Below are positions 43,378 to 53,977 of a stretch of DNA of 64,000 nt, in pieces. The notes beneath the pieces were generated by a model that worked only from the letters and a program-made list of their open reading frames with translations, was not told the DNA's origin and did not search any database. The stretch lies in contig JAANBB010000049.1 of NCBI GenBank assembly GCA_014621425.1, positions 1 through 64,000 of the forward strand, given 5' to 3'. The translations under genes were made by a program, and so were the position numbers. Every line of letters starts with the position of its first letter. The stretch's first letter is position 1. This stretch comes from Cylindrodendrum hubeiense (lineage: Eukaryota > Ascomycota > Sordariomycetes > Hypocreales > Nectriaceae).

Positions 43378-43806
43378 AGCGCCCCATCGGCAGCGTATGA
43401 ACTCGACGAACGTTTTGTTTCTCACACGGCGTAATGGGACTACGGCAAAGGAGCCATCATTGGACGGAGTTGCAGTCACCCAACGGGCCTCTCCACCCCA
43501 GACTGGGTTGGATCGAATTTTGTTTCCTGGGATTAGGTAGGTAGATATATCACTGTGCTTTTGACACCTTGATGGGCAAGAAAGGTTGGAGGACTGCTGG
43601 GTATTGGCAGCGGAATCGACAAGGAGGCTTTGCATCATCTCACAGTTAGCCATACTCCCTTGGCCGAAGACGTAGCCGAGAGAACCGCAGAATATTTGAA
43701 TTTCAATAGGATTGCACTATAATAACGTCCCAGGGTATCTTAACTAAACAAATCCATGCTGTGCTATGCCGTTTCTCATCAATACCATGTGCAATGTTAT
43801 CCTTCA
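43378..43806. other. Convergent 3' region, UBC8 and splicing factor
   Basis: 429 bp between two stop codons facing each other. Nothing recognised beyond presumed 3' UTRs. Confidence 0.5.
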
Positions 43807-44853
43807 TTAATCAGAGTCATAATTCACCAGTCCGGCCAAGACGCTGGCTTCCTGCGCGAGTACCTTTGGGGCCGGGGCTGCATCTTCCTGTAACGTACGT
43901 TTTCGTTTCACTCCTGGCAGCCTGGCTGGTGGTTTGGCTTCTCCAGCTCGAGCATCCCGTAGGAAGGGATCCTTGGCCACCCGGGTGTTGCCTATGAGTT
44001 CCGATACCAGAGACTCCTTCCTCCGTGACGCCTCCTTCTCAGACTTGAGCATGACGCTCTTGGATGAGGCTTGTGGTTTCTTGCTGGAGCTACCACCACC
44101 GAATAAGGGCTTGGAGAGTGCGCGGTCCCGAGCGTCATCGTCAACGGGACCGAAATCGACCAGGGCGGCACGACGGGAATCCTCCTCCGTTGCCGGTACC
44201 AGGTCGATCCCAAGGCTCATGCGGTCTTTGAGGTCCTCCGTTGCCGCGGCGGCGGTCTCGCGGCTCTTCCTTCCCACGCGGAATGCCCGACGCAGCTTCT
44301 GATTTTGAGTATATGGGTCGTCCCAGTGGCGCGCTGACGCTTCTTCCAAATCGTCGATCCGTTCCGTCGCTTGCATCAGCTGCTCGCGGTCCGCGATGGT
44401 CTTCTCTAGGCTCGCAAACGCATTCTTGCGCAGCGCCTCGCGCTCCTGGTCCGTCAAGATGACGCTGTCGCCTTCACGCACGAGGTCCTCGCCCGTATCG
44501 CGCTTGGCGGCGCCCTCGACGACGACGTATGCAGTATTCTTGGGGTCGGTGCGGATCTCGATGTCGCCGCCGCAGTCGAGGTGGCGGATACGAAAGGCCC
44601 ATATGGGCGTCGACAGGTAGTTGCCCACGCGGCGCTTTTGGGCGTTGAAGCGGACGCCCTGGCCGATGATGGTGGGCTTCGGGCAGGTCGAGCACCAGAT
44701 GGCGAATGGCATCTCGAAGCGCACCGTGAGGACGCCGTGCGAAGCGAGTTTGGAGGCGCGCGCGCCGAGGGCGTGTTTGCCGTGCAGGCGGTTGCCTGAC
44801 GTGGTGCCTTCGACGTCCGGCGGGACGTAACGTCCCATGTTGAAGCCCTGCAT
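43807..44853 (-). CDS. SAF4: Cwf16/Yju2-family splicing factor, Saf4/CCDC130 type
   Basis: Single exon, 348 residues from the ATG at 44853 (MQGFNMGRYVPPDVEGTTSG). The N-terminal 130 residues carry the family core: KHALGARASKLASHGVLTVR, FEMPFAIWCSTCPKPTIIGQ, GVRFNAQKRRVGNYLSTPIW and DCGGDIEIRTDPKNTAYVVV, including the cysteines of a zinc site. The rest is a helical, charged tail ending in a basic stretch (PGVKRKRTLQ), a possible nuclear signal. Family members join the spliceosome at the catalytic step. The CCDC130/Saf4 branch is favoured over Yju2 because of the GxxSGNxLxGKHALG-like opening and the CPxPTIIGQG insertion, both known to me from that branch. Confidence 0.88.
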   Translation of the reverse strand: MQGFNMGRYVPPDVEGTTSGNRLHGKHALGARASKLASHGVLTVRFEMPFAIWCSTCPKPTIIGQGVRFNAQKRRVGNYLSTPIWAFRIRHLDCGGDIEIRTDPKNTAYVVVEGAAKRDTGEDLVREGDSVILTDQEREALRKNAFASLEKTIADREQLMQATERIDDLEEASARHWDDPYTQNQKLRRAFRVGRKSRETAAAATEDLKDRMSLGIDLVPATEEDSRRAALVDFGPVDDDARDRALSKPLFGGGSSSKKPQASSKSVMLKSEKEASRRKESLVSELIGNTRVAKDPFLRDARAGEAKPPARLPGVKRKRTLQEDAAPAPKVLAQEASVLAGLVNYDSD

Positions 44854-45470
44854 AGCGGGCGATTTCGAGACAAGGACGAGGACGAGGGTGAGGACGTGGA
44901 CGAGTTGTTGCGGCGAGTTGTGGTTCGCGGGCGTGGGCGTCGGGCCTCAGGCGTCGGGAGGTTGCGAGGGGTGAATCCGCGACTGGGGCATCATGGCAGC
45001 CTATTATTTGTGGTGATGGTTCGCCTGCCTGCTTTGTGTGCTCTCGGCAATTGCCACTTTGCTACAGGCAGGAAAATCGATCCAGACGTCACTTTCCGGA
45101 GTAGAGCTCGGGGCGTTTCCCCATGATGCCCGGCCCCTCTTGTCATGACATCCTTACATGGTAATTTTCGGCGATTATTACGCGGAAGTTTTCTCCAAAT
45201 TGGTCAAAATGCTACTGCCTCGAGTTTGGGAGGCAATTCGTCGACGAAAACGCCAACTTTTAAACACTGAGCTACTCGATCACAACCCCTCTTGAAATTC
45301 CGAGCTCTAATTGGCTAATTCAACTTCGATGAACCATCATCTGACAATAGAGCCTGACCGATAAATGATTCGTCCCTTGCGCTTGCTACCAACTACGATT
45401 TTGAAGAGCAAACCCCCGCGTTCTCGATCCCACTAGTCTCTCACAATTGGGGTACTCGACTTAGCGAGCC
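44854..45470. other. Intergenic region
   Basis: 617 bp with the splicing factor promoter and the 3' end of the sirtuin gene. No coding support. Confidence 0.5.
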
Positions 45471-46531
45471 TTATTGGCTGCCTTTGTCCTTGCTTGGCTT
45501 CTTCCCGCCCTCCGGAAGCTTCCCAATTACCGGCTCCAGGAGCAGTGGAAGATACTCGGCAGCATCTTTTCCAAATGCAAAGTCGCCCGGTTTCACCTTG
45601 AACATCTCATCCTCATTCTCCGCATCTGGGTTGACCGTGACGATGCGGGCTCCTAGCGCCTTGGCTCGCGAGATGTAGCCCGCTGCAGGCCAGACCTGGG
45701 CCGATGTGCCAATGACGAACATCAAGTCCTATAAGTTGTCAGTGCTGATCTTATAATGCGGTCCTGCCACGATAGTCGAATTACAAGGCTTCGGGGAGTA
45801 CAGACCAGCTTCCCCTGCTTCATCCAGACATCCACGCCTGCAAGCATCATTTCGTCTAAGCTCTCGCCAAACCACACCACGCCAGGTCGTTGCAGCCCCT
45901 TGTTGCAGGAAGGGCACTTTGGGATCTCGTCTTCAGTGACGTGCTTGATGCGGTGGTAAGGGTCCAGAAGCGGGAGCTTTTCGCCAGGGGGCATGTCTAC
46001 TGAGGCAGGTGCGAGAGCCGGGCAGAAGGGATCGTCGTAGTTTCCATGCTGGATCCAGCCACAGGCGTTGTTGGAGCACTTGATGTCGAAGAGTGAGCCG
46101 TGGAGGGTGCGCAGTTGATCGGATGGGTGGTCTGCCCGTTGTGAAAGGTCTTGAGCGTTGTCAGCATCTTCCTACGTTTACACGAGCAACTGCGCTCAGG
46201 CGAATGACTTACTATCAACATTCTGCGTCAGGCATATGAAGTCCTTGTTTTCACGAGCCAGTGCAGCGAGCGCATGATGGGCAGGATTCGGTTCCGCACC
46301 CAGAGACATGTGACGGCGGTAACCATAGAACAGCCAGACGAGGCCCGGGTCGGTGCGAAAAGCGTTCATGGTGGCCAGCTGTGTGGCCTCATAGTTGCGC
46401 CAGAGACCACCAGCGCCGCGGAAGGTTGGCAGGCCAGATGAAGCAGAGAGCCCTGCGCCGCAGAGGGCGAGGATACGCTTGCTGGAACGGAGGACCTCGT
46501 GAAAGGCCTCAACATCGTTGTGGGGAGCCAT
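45471..46531 (-). CDS. Sirtuin, class III (SIRT5-like deacylase)
   Basis: Three exons (46531-46213, 46149-45806, 45728-45471) give 306 residues from the ATG at 46531 (MAPHNDVEAFHEVLRSSKRI). NAD-dependent lysine deacylase. Visible: NAD site GAGLSASSGLPTFRGAGGLW; QNVDN at 103-107 (Asn107 bridges the intron); catalytic His123 in TLHGS; zinc cysteines C131 and C136 with CPSC; FGESL; and VIGTSAQVWPAAGY. Tyr69 and Arg72 in LFYGYRRHM match the Tyr-x-x-Arg pair that lets SIRT5 take succinyl or malonyl lysine, so deacylase rather than deacetylase activity is inferred. An in-frame ATG at 46735 would add 68 residues resembling a mitochondrial signal. Donors are AGTAAGT and a weaker GTCTGT. Confidence 0.88.
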
Positions 46532-47413
46532 GGTGTTGTTGGTTGTATAACAGCGTGACAGGGGTCGCGATGACGTCGGTGAGGGGAAGACTGGATGCAG
46601 ACGGGGTCTCACACGGGCGCACGATGGAAGCCGGGACAGTGATGAAGAGGCTCGCGGCAGTAGTAGTGGTAATAAAAATTCACAAGAAAGGGGGGGATGT
46701 GATATATATAGGTGTCGACGCAAAGCAGAAGTCATCACCGTACCAATAGGGGAGTCACGCCGGAACCCTGCAGTGCAGCCTTGTGAGCTGCCTTGGACAC
46801 ACACGACGATCACTGCAGGTGAGGCCTGTTCGCGAGACGACTGAACCAACAACTGAACTAGACGACAGGCAAACTTCAACACGGGTCAAAGTCGACAATA
46901 GGTTGGTGTGATTTGTCGCCTGCAGCACCCGCAGGTGGTGGCCGTCACGAAGCAAGGTACAAGCGCGCGTCTTGAGGTCGTGTTGAGTGAACTGCTCGGG
47001 GTAGTGGGAGGCGCTAATGTCGGCTCGGGGAATACGGCAGCTACGAGCGCTAGGGATTGGCTTCTCTGCCACGACGTTAATTTTCAGGGTCCCCATTTTG
47101 CGGGGTCTCTTCCCAACATGGTTATTATATCTTTGGTTTTGGATTTTGGCATTGGGATAAGGTTTAGTATTGGGACTGGTGTTTTCATCTGTATTTTGGC
47201 ATTTCTTGGCCGTATTCTTTGCCGCACCTTCCCTCCTTGTCAGTCAACACAATTGGCAGGTTTCTACAAGTTATTTCCAAAGACATGATTACCTCCGAAA
47301 CACCAATACATCTTAATCATTAGCCAAGTTAGTGTGCTGGATGTTAGGAAGTTGGTATTTATTTCCTTCAGTAGCCATCGGCATTTCAGTAGGTAGCCAA
47401 CCAAAGGAGACTA
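46532..47413. other. Intergenic region upstream of the sirtuin
   Basis: Contains the sirtuin promoter. On the minus strand a TATA-like ctatatatatca lies at about 46699-46711. T-rich and G-rich stretches at 47100-47280. No gene recognised. Confidence 0.4.
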
Positions 47414-47414
47414 G

Positions 47415-47435
47415 AGAATCCCCACTGTCGTATGT
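47415..47435 (+). pseudogene. 5S rRNA 3'-end fragment
   Basis: gaatccccactgtcgtatgtt matches the last 21 nt of the 5S gene 63 bp downstream at 20 of 21 positions (tcg instead of ttg). No 5S sequence precedes it, so it is a truncated copy. Confidence 0.6.
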
Positions 47436-47480
47436 TTTGGTCTCTTTCTGAAATCTCTGTTCCTCTGGATTTGATCCGAC

Positions 47481-47492
47481 TCAACGCCTCAA
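47481..47492 (+). promoter_or_regulatory. Upstream element of 5S copy C
   Basis: tcaacgcctcaa, six bases before the 5S start, identical to the copy B element. The similarity to copy A extends further upstream (gatttgat..cactcaac). Confidence 0.45.
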
Positions 47493-47498
47493 ATCGGC

Positions 47499-47617
47499 AC
47501 ATACGACCATAGCTCTTAGAAAATACGGGATCCCGTCCGCTCTCCCCTAGTCAAGCTGAGAAGCGGTGGATTAGTACTCGGGTCGGTGACGACCGGGGAA
47601 TCCCCACTGTTGTATGT
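47499..47617 (+). rRNA. 5S ribosomal RNA (copy C)
   Basis: 119 nt from acatacgaccatag to ctgttgtatgt, followed by tctcttttttgc, a T6 Pol III terminator. Sequence equals copy B by eye. It lies about 6.2 kb from copies A/B in the opposite orientation, fitting a genome with dispersed 5S genes. Confidence 0.9.
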
Positions 47618-48236
47618 TCTCTTTTTTGCTGCCAGTACTTTTTATGACTTTCTCTGACGTTTTCTTTTGTCTTCCCTGCTTTCAAATCACAACGTGCACT
47701 ATCTAAGTAGTTGCTGTCTGTTTTCTGACAGTGCAACAGGCACTCGCGATGCTGAAAGATATCAGCAAGGATCCTTGGGAACGCGGTTGGGCGAGTTGGA
47801 TTCTTGTTAAGGACGCAGTGAGCCTTAATAGCTGCCATGTTTTCCCAGAAAGCAAGGAAATGGCGCAATATGGCAAGGGTCTCTCGGTGGTCTCTTCGCA
47901 CTCGTCAATCTCATCCTGCAGCTGGATCTGAAAATCGACGCCCCATAGGTTGTCTCTCAGAGAGATAGGATCAACGATAGGAATCTTCTGCAGTTTGCTA
48001 GCGAATATAAGTCTCACATTATGGAGTGAATATTCCACAAAGAGCAAAGGTGTTGAGTTGTTTCTGAGCCGAGGACAAGAACTAGGCTGGGAAGCCAGGT
48101 CTCCCACCATTATGCTCCTCCAGATGGCCGAGTCAAGAGACCAACGAGAACAATTCCCGTGCGTTATACAGCAGGGTTCCGCACGTGTGCTACGGTCGAT
48201 CTCATGCCATGACCGCCGGGAGGAAATTGAGTACAA
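47551..48236 (-). pseudogene. Possible broken gene in two frames
   Basis: A minus-strand frame from about 48236 reads MYSISSRRSWHEIDRSTRAE to NLWGVDFQIQLQDEIDECEE at about 47890. Protein-like sequence then continues in another frame (RETLAILRHFLAFWENMAAI, PRILADIFQHRECLLHCQKT) toward 47700. A single frameshift near 47885 would join them. The second frame finally runs into 5S copy C on the opposite strand, so its end is not meaningful. No family recognised. Confidence 0.25.
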
Positions 48237-49437
48237 ATACTAGAGTGATATCCCGCTCCTCACACTTGCCTTGTATTACTCCTCGCACGCAGAAGAACAT
48301 TCGTCAAGTCTAGGAATAACAAATTGCATTATCTCGAGTAAATGAAAGGCAAGATAACATACCCTTATACTTATTGATCGACTTATTTTAATTCCTACTC
48401 ATTCTCCTTGGACTTATTCATAAATCTTATCTGGTATCTGGTGCGTGTCAATAGCAACACTCGTATCGTTTGCTGCTTAGTAGAGAGCAGTGAGCCATGG
48501 AACAACTTTCTAGGCTATTAGCACCCAGTGCCTTGGCTTTGTCTTTATCCTTCTCCAAAAATCTACCCGCGAAAGAAAAGAAAGAAAAAGAAATCTTTTG
48601 CAGAAACTTACCGGGCATCGTCACCAACTTGGTAGAGAGTATTGATGCCGACATGACTGGTGTTATTGTGCCAACAGCAGTTAGGCAGTCCAAGCACATG
48701 TTTGATAGCTGGCAGCCGGATATTAAAATAGTAATTAAACGAAGAAAACATCGCACTTTGTCCCCCTTCCTTTTTTCTTCTCTACAACCTACTCGTTGCT
48801 TGAGAACTCGCTATTGGAGTGGCCGTTCCCCTAGTTTTCAGGGGTTGATCTGGCCTTTTCAGGCTTGCGAACGTGGCAAGTCAACCCCTTTTTGAAGCTG
48901 ACGACCCCACGGCTATCTCTTCATCTACGGCAAGTCTTGGTGGTGACGTTGCCTCCTGGAGGTTTAGCACTTGTTTCAACTCATCCATCATTTCAACCCC
49001 TCGAGGAACTCGATGTATTGAGTAGATGCGGAAGAGTCTACAACATTGAGTGACCGGCTGTGAGAAGTGATTCAGAGACGATCTTAGTGTGAAGGAACCA
49101 CCATTTATCAACCCATCGCTCCCTCCTTCTTTGCCCTATCATTTTTACCCTCTCCCTCTGTTGCTCCCGCTTATCCCTCCACTTGTACAGCTCCTACTGA
49201 CATCAGAACAAAACTCCTCATCTCCAGGGCCGACCCCAACATGGGTTTCTCGTTACAGTTTCCCCTTGACCCGAGCAACGAAAACGACGACTTTGGCACG
49301 TTGTGCTAATATTTTTTCTGTTCTAGCTGTGCCCTAGTAATGGCTAGGAACTGGGGAAATGATCGGGCGGAGCAAGCACTTGGTTTGAAGACAAAAGTAG
49401 TGCTGACAGAGACGCACGCGCAAGAGAACCGTCAAGT
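48237..49437. other. Intergenic, no intact gene
   Basis: AT-rich with short frames on both strands (longest 48497-48895 plus), none with a recognisable domain. Confidence 0.4.
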
Positions 49438-50360
49438 TTGACTCACGGTCAGTTTGCCGCCTGCACCCACGTCGAGGAAGTCAAGCCTGATAATGACCTG
49501 CACAACCTATTTCCCAATGTCAAGAAGAAGCATTCGCTGTTCAATATCTCCGTGGATAATTGCGCAAAGTGCAAGGTCAAGCGATGGGGTATGCCCCTTA
49601 TCAACTCTAGTCACCAATGCGAGAGATGGCTCAATCGAAATGATCCTGTCGTCGGCAGCAGCACCTTGCTTGGTGTCTCCTGTTTTTAAGAATATGGATA
49701 TTAATTATATGAAGGGAATCTCTTTAAGTGGTATTGGTGGGTATCGTGGATCAAATCTCCCCTATCCTGTCCCCCTGCTGAGAAATGTCCGACTGATCTA
49801 CGAACTATGTACGCAGCTGTGCATGGTCTCGAGCCTGTTCGATCTTCACCAGGACACATCCTATGATGATATAACTTTTGAATACGGAACGGTATGCAAT
49901 ATCAACTTCCCATATCATGAAATCTGTCGGCAGCTTAAGACTTACTTGAACCAGATATACCCAATGGAATTAACTCCGACGAATAGTGATACTGCCCAAA
50001 GAGTCTTCATCCACTACGGTAACTCGTCTTCTCTCGTCAACAAATCAACCATTTCAATAGAGGGCCCTGTTCAATTCAAGGTCGCACTTGATCTTTTCGG
50101 TGATTTTTCCAAGGCAAAAATGATCGACCTGGCCCAAATTAACACCACCGCGCCTTACAAGGCCAATCTCGATGTCATCGAGCCATTGCAAAAGCTTAAA
50201 GCGCTCAGCCCTTTTCTCCCCTTTTTCTCTTCCACCTGGCATCAACGGCCGATTCAACCCAAGGTCGGAGGGTGGTATTGCCGTTGTCATCATGGGAACA
50301 GCGAAAACGTCTAGCCCGGGATTCACCGCAGCTGAGGATCTTCTCAAAGTCATGTCATAA
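49438..50360 (+). pseudogene. Broken gene of unknown function, three successive frames
   Basis: Protein-like sequence runs along the plus strand but changes frame twice. From 49438: VEEVKPDNDLHNLFPNVKKK and NISVDNCAKCKVKRWGMPLI, ending TAA at about 49689. From about 49700: IYELCTQLCMVSSLFDLHQD, INFPYHEICRQLKTYLNQIY and FKVALDLFGDFSKAKMIDLA. From about 50240 in the third frame: INGRFNPRSEGGIAVVIMGT and SPGFTAAEDLLKVMS, then TAA at 50360. The middle frame is open for 286 codons (49454-50314), but its ends are out of character. The second shift falls in a C/T-rich tract at about 50210-50240 without a GT-AG intron. I recognise no family. Confidence 0.4.
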
Positions 50361-52614
50361 TCGGTGATCATAATTGGGTGGGACAGATAGATACTAGAAA
50401 GAGGAATAAATGGGTAAATGGCACGGCGAAGTCTGATAAGATAAATCTGGACAAGCCCTGGAAGGCGATCGGTCCTGGCGGCGGACTTAGTTGACGAGAG
50501 GCACTGTCCTGCGTCATCTGTGCGCCAAGTTATACGAGAGCGGCCAAGTACTTCGCATCTAGGTCCTGGTCAAGAAGGATCACGCCGTGGGCCTAAGTAG
50601 TCCCAGCCTATAAAAGAGCGTAGGATAGCGTGTGTGGGATGATAAGAAGGGTTGTAGGATGAAATCAAGCCCCAATTTATCCGCATAATCCTACATTCCT
50701 TACCCAACGTTACCCCCAACACTCACTCAGCGCCTACGCCTAAGGACGCAGCGAGCCCAAGTGGCTCCGGCGGGTAAGTGGGAGCGGCATGACCTACATG
50801 AGATGTGCAAAGGGATTGTAACTAGCTTCACTGAGCTGCTGGTGCTCTGACCTGGAGGATGGTAGCAGTCTCGGACAAGAGGCTTCTGAATTGAGAATCG
50901 GACATTTTAGTCTCCTTAGAACTTTCCGCAGGGTCACGATGACCAAGGGAGTGTATGATTGTGCCTTTCCCCTCTCTCAACATTCACTGTCAGATTTTGT
51001 CAGTCGCAGCGACGGTTTTCGTTGTCAAAGTCTCAGGGCATAGTATTTTTCTTTCTCGGTCTTAGTCTTAGTCTAAGTCTTAGTACTCATCTTAGTATCA
51101 AGATTGGTATTAGTCCTCATCTCAGAAGCCTCCCTTAGAGACGTACAGGTCTTCTCACTCTAGTCATCAAAACAACCGCTAACGTGCCAAGTAAACAAAT
51201 TTTCCTCCAAGCTGGAGTTGTGGCAAGGGGGGCCTAGCGAGCACACCCTCCCCGCGTGAGATGGCATGAAAGATAAGGACATAATTCAAGGGGCAGCCGA
51301 TCTCCCCAGATTCCGGTCGGCGCCGTTAGCAGGACGCTCATCTTGAAGCGTCTTCATTTCCCGTCGAGGACCGCCCAGGCGATAGTCTGGACGCGTGCGG
51401 ATCATAACAAGTCAATATTGGCAGCTTAGCTGATGAGAATGTCTCTTGGTCTTTGTCGCTCAACACAGCACAGCACAGCAGCGCAATTGGTCATCGGAAG
51501 CGACGAGTCCCCATACATCTCAGATTCATCTGGACTGTCTCACAAGCCTCATCTGCGTCTTCTGCCGCCCAAGTCATTCCCCTCATCCTTATCTCCAACC
51601 ATGTAAAAATCCTCTCCACCCATCCCTCTTCGAGACGGTCCGTTCCCCCTGCTGCCATGACATCAATCCCCGCGGCCGAAACCCACCCCCAGCCCTAAGT
51701 CGGCCGTCCCTTGCATTCGCGCTTCGGATCCCGGCATGGATCCCCCTTAGCGTGTCCCGAATTCCCCCTGTGAGCTGTCCCCCATCTGGAAGCGCTGTCA
51801 CTTTGCAAGATGACTAGACCCAATAGCGTCTCTTTGCCCAGGCTGCCCAGGCCCCAGGGGAGATGAGAACTTTGGTCCCAATCGAAATGAGGTGCCCAGT
51901 AGCTCGTGTTCGGCCACCAGTCTCAGGCACTCGACCTATTGGCCGCTTACCGAGTCTTTGAAACCCCTTCGGAAACATCTCCGAAAATCGCTCAGTCAAT
52001 CCAGACCACCCTCACAAATCACAGAGTCAATTGGAGCAAACAAGAATAATTGCAGGTATCAAACGCTGCTGTCTATCATTTATAAGTTTCTCTTATAGGT
52101 ATCTCGGGCGAGCAATGAGCTCTAACGCAATATGTAAAATCAGAATCTACCACTTCTCTCTCCTCTTCTTCTTCTTCTGCGATGATCATCCGTACCATGC
52201 ATTTCCCCGTGAATGTGATCATGTCCTCCGATAAACACCCATGTAAAAATCGTTCCGAACAAAGCGCCCCAAAGATCGTGCCACATGCTTATGCCCTGGT
52301 GCCGAGCGGCGCCGGGAGATAAGCCAAGGGGTCGCGGCAGCATCTTGATGGGTGCGGCGAACGGAGTGCAACCCCCATTACAACGCTGAACCCTCAAACA
52401 AGTGTTGCCTTGCCAAGCCCCTATTCTTTTTTTTCTTCCTCTTTTGTTCTGTTATTTGATCCCAGTGTCTGGTCTGGGCAGGGTACATCGCCTGGCAAGC
52501 GTAAGGATCGTGTTGAAATATGTGAATTAATTGGGTTGCTATCCGCGCGCAGGTGCAAAGTCTCTACATGCTTCGTGACCCAAATGAAGATATAGTACAA
52601 TCAGAAGCGAAGAC
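50361..52614. other. 2.25-kb gene-poor region
   Basis: Contains a short imperfect repeat of cttagt units at about 51060-51115. Open frames (51446-51817, 51453-51698 plus; 52140-52397 minus) lack features. A minus-strand 85-codon frame at 52140-52397 has one hydrophobic span (LWGALFGTIFTWVFIGG) but no other support. Confidence 0.4.
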
Positions 52615-53977
52615 TTAGATGAGGAGCTGGGCAATGAAGAGACCAACGCAGGCCATGGCAACGTTGCCGCCCATGCGGGAAGCAGAGTTACCAGGGACAG
52701 TGCTGACGGTCTCAGAGGCGCTGGAAGAAGTGCCGGAGGCGGTTCCAGAGGCAGTGGTCTCAGCGCTGTCGGTGGTCTTGGAGCCGCTGTCAGTGGTAGC
52801 AGCAGCGGTGGTGAGGGTGGTCTTCTCGGCAGAGGTCTTGGTCTCCTTCTCGGCGGAAGTCTTGGTCTCCTTCTCGGCAGAGGTCTTGGTCTCCTTCTCA
52901 GACTCGGTCTTGGTCTCGGACTCGGTGGTGGAAGTCTCCTCGTCATCGGTGGTCGTGGTGGCGGGGGCAGTCTTGGTCTTGGAGGCAGCCTTGGTGGAGG
53001 TGGTCTTCTCAGCCTTGGTGGAGGTGGTCTCATCGTCGGATCCGTCGCCCTTCTTGATCACAATGCTGTCCCAGTTTCCGGTCTTGTCACCGTAGACGTA
53101 CTCCTTGACGTTGGAGTTCTGGCCAGCAGCATCCTTGCCCATGTAATCAACAATGGTAACACTCTGGTAGTAAGCGTTGAAAGGGGCGTCGTCGAAGTTG
53201 GTGTAACCTCCAGCCCACTCAACGGTGCCCTTGGCAGTGTCCTTGCCACCAGCAACCCACGTTCCAAGCTTGACCTGCATAGGGGTCTGGGGGAAGCCGT
53301 TGGCGCCTTGAGCATTGGCGGCGAGAAGGGTGCGAACAATGGCGTCGTCAATGAGCCAGTTGACAGCAGTAGAGGTCCACTCAATGGAGTACTTGTGGTA
53401 CGAGCTCAGAGGACCATCGACAGGGTGGTAGGCACCACGGTCGTAGGTGGAGGTGTCACCCTTGCTGAAGTAGTTGGTCTGGACCTGGGCGTTGTCACCA
53501 CCAACCCACTCCCAATCAATCTCATCGAGATCATCGGACTGGAGGACGGCGCTGGTGACGATACCCTGACCCTCAGCAGCCTGGACAACGACATCGACAC
53601 GGCCAAAGAAGAGGTAGTTGTCGGATCGGACGGTGGGGGCGTTGCTCTCCTTCTGGATCTCGAAGTTGGCTCCCTTGCCGCTGTAGGTGAGGCTGGTGCC
53701 GTCCATCTCATGGAAGGCAGAGCATTCTCCCTTGGTGAAATCACAAGTGACGGTCTTGGCGCCGAAAGCAGGGTCGGCAGGACATGCTGAACGTGGTGTT
53801 AGTAAATTGAAGCCATCGTTGAGCTGTCACAGGCCACACAAGACGTCATGACACACGCAGCTGACAGGGTGGGGACGTACTCTTCTCGAGGGGGTTGCAC
53901 TCAGTGAAAGTCTGGGCAGAGACCAGAGTGGACGCGGCAAGAGCCAGCGCGGCGGCAGAAATGGACTTGGGGAACAT
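52615..53977 (-). CDS. CRH1: GH16 Crh-type chitin-glucan transglycosidase, GPI-anchored
   Basis: Two exons (53977-53881 and 53786-52615; intron GTACGT...GTTCAG, 94 bp) give 422 residues. Crh enzymes cross-link chitin to beta-1,6/1,3-glucan in the fungal wall. A signal peptide (MFPKSISAAALALAASTLVS, cut near AQ) leads to the GH16 domain. The catalytic site DEIDWEWVGG is at about 120-129 (E121 nucleophile, D123, E125). Substrate-binding aromatic segments follow (NYFSKGDTSTYDRGAYHPVD, YSIEWTSTAVNWLIDD). From about residue 285 a Ser/Thr/Lys/Glu-rich stalk follows, including tandem copies of EKETKTSA. The hydrophobic end (GNVAMACVGLFIAQLLI) after a small-residue omega region is a GPI signal. No chitin-binding module is present. 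Confidence 0.92.
52812..52894 (-). repeat. Tandem repeat within the CRH1 stalk
   Basis: Three near-identical units of 24 bp encode EKETKTSA (reading S-A-E-K-E-T-K-T), with a degenerate unit before them (ESEKETKTSA). Copy number in such wall-protein stalks often varies between strains. Confidence 0.7.
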
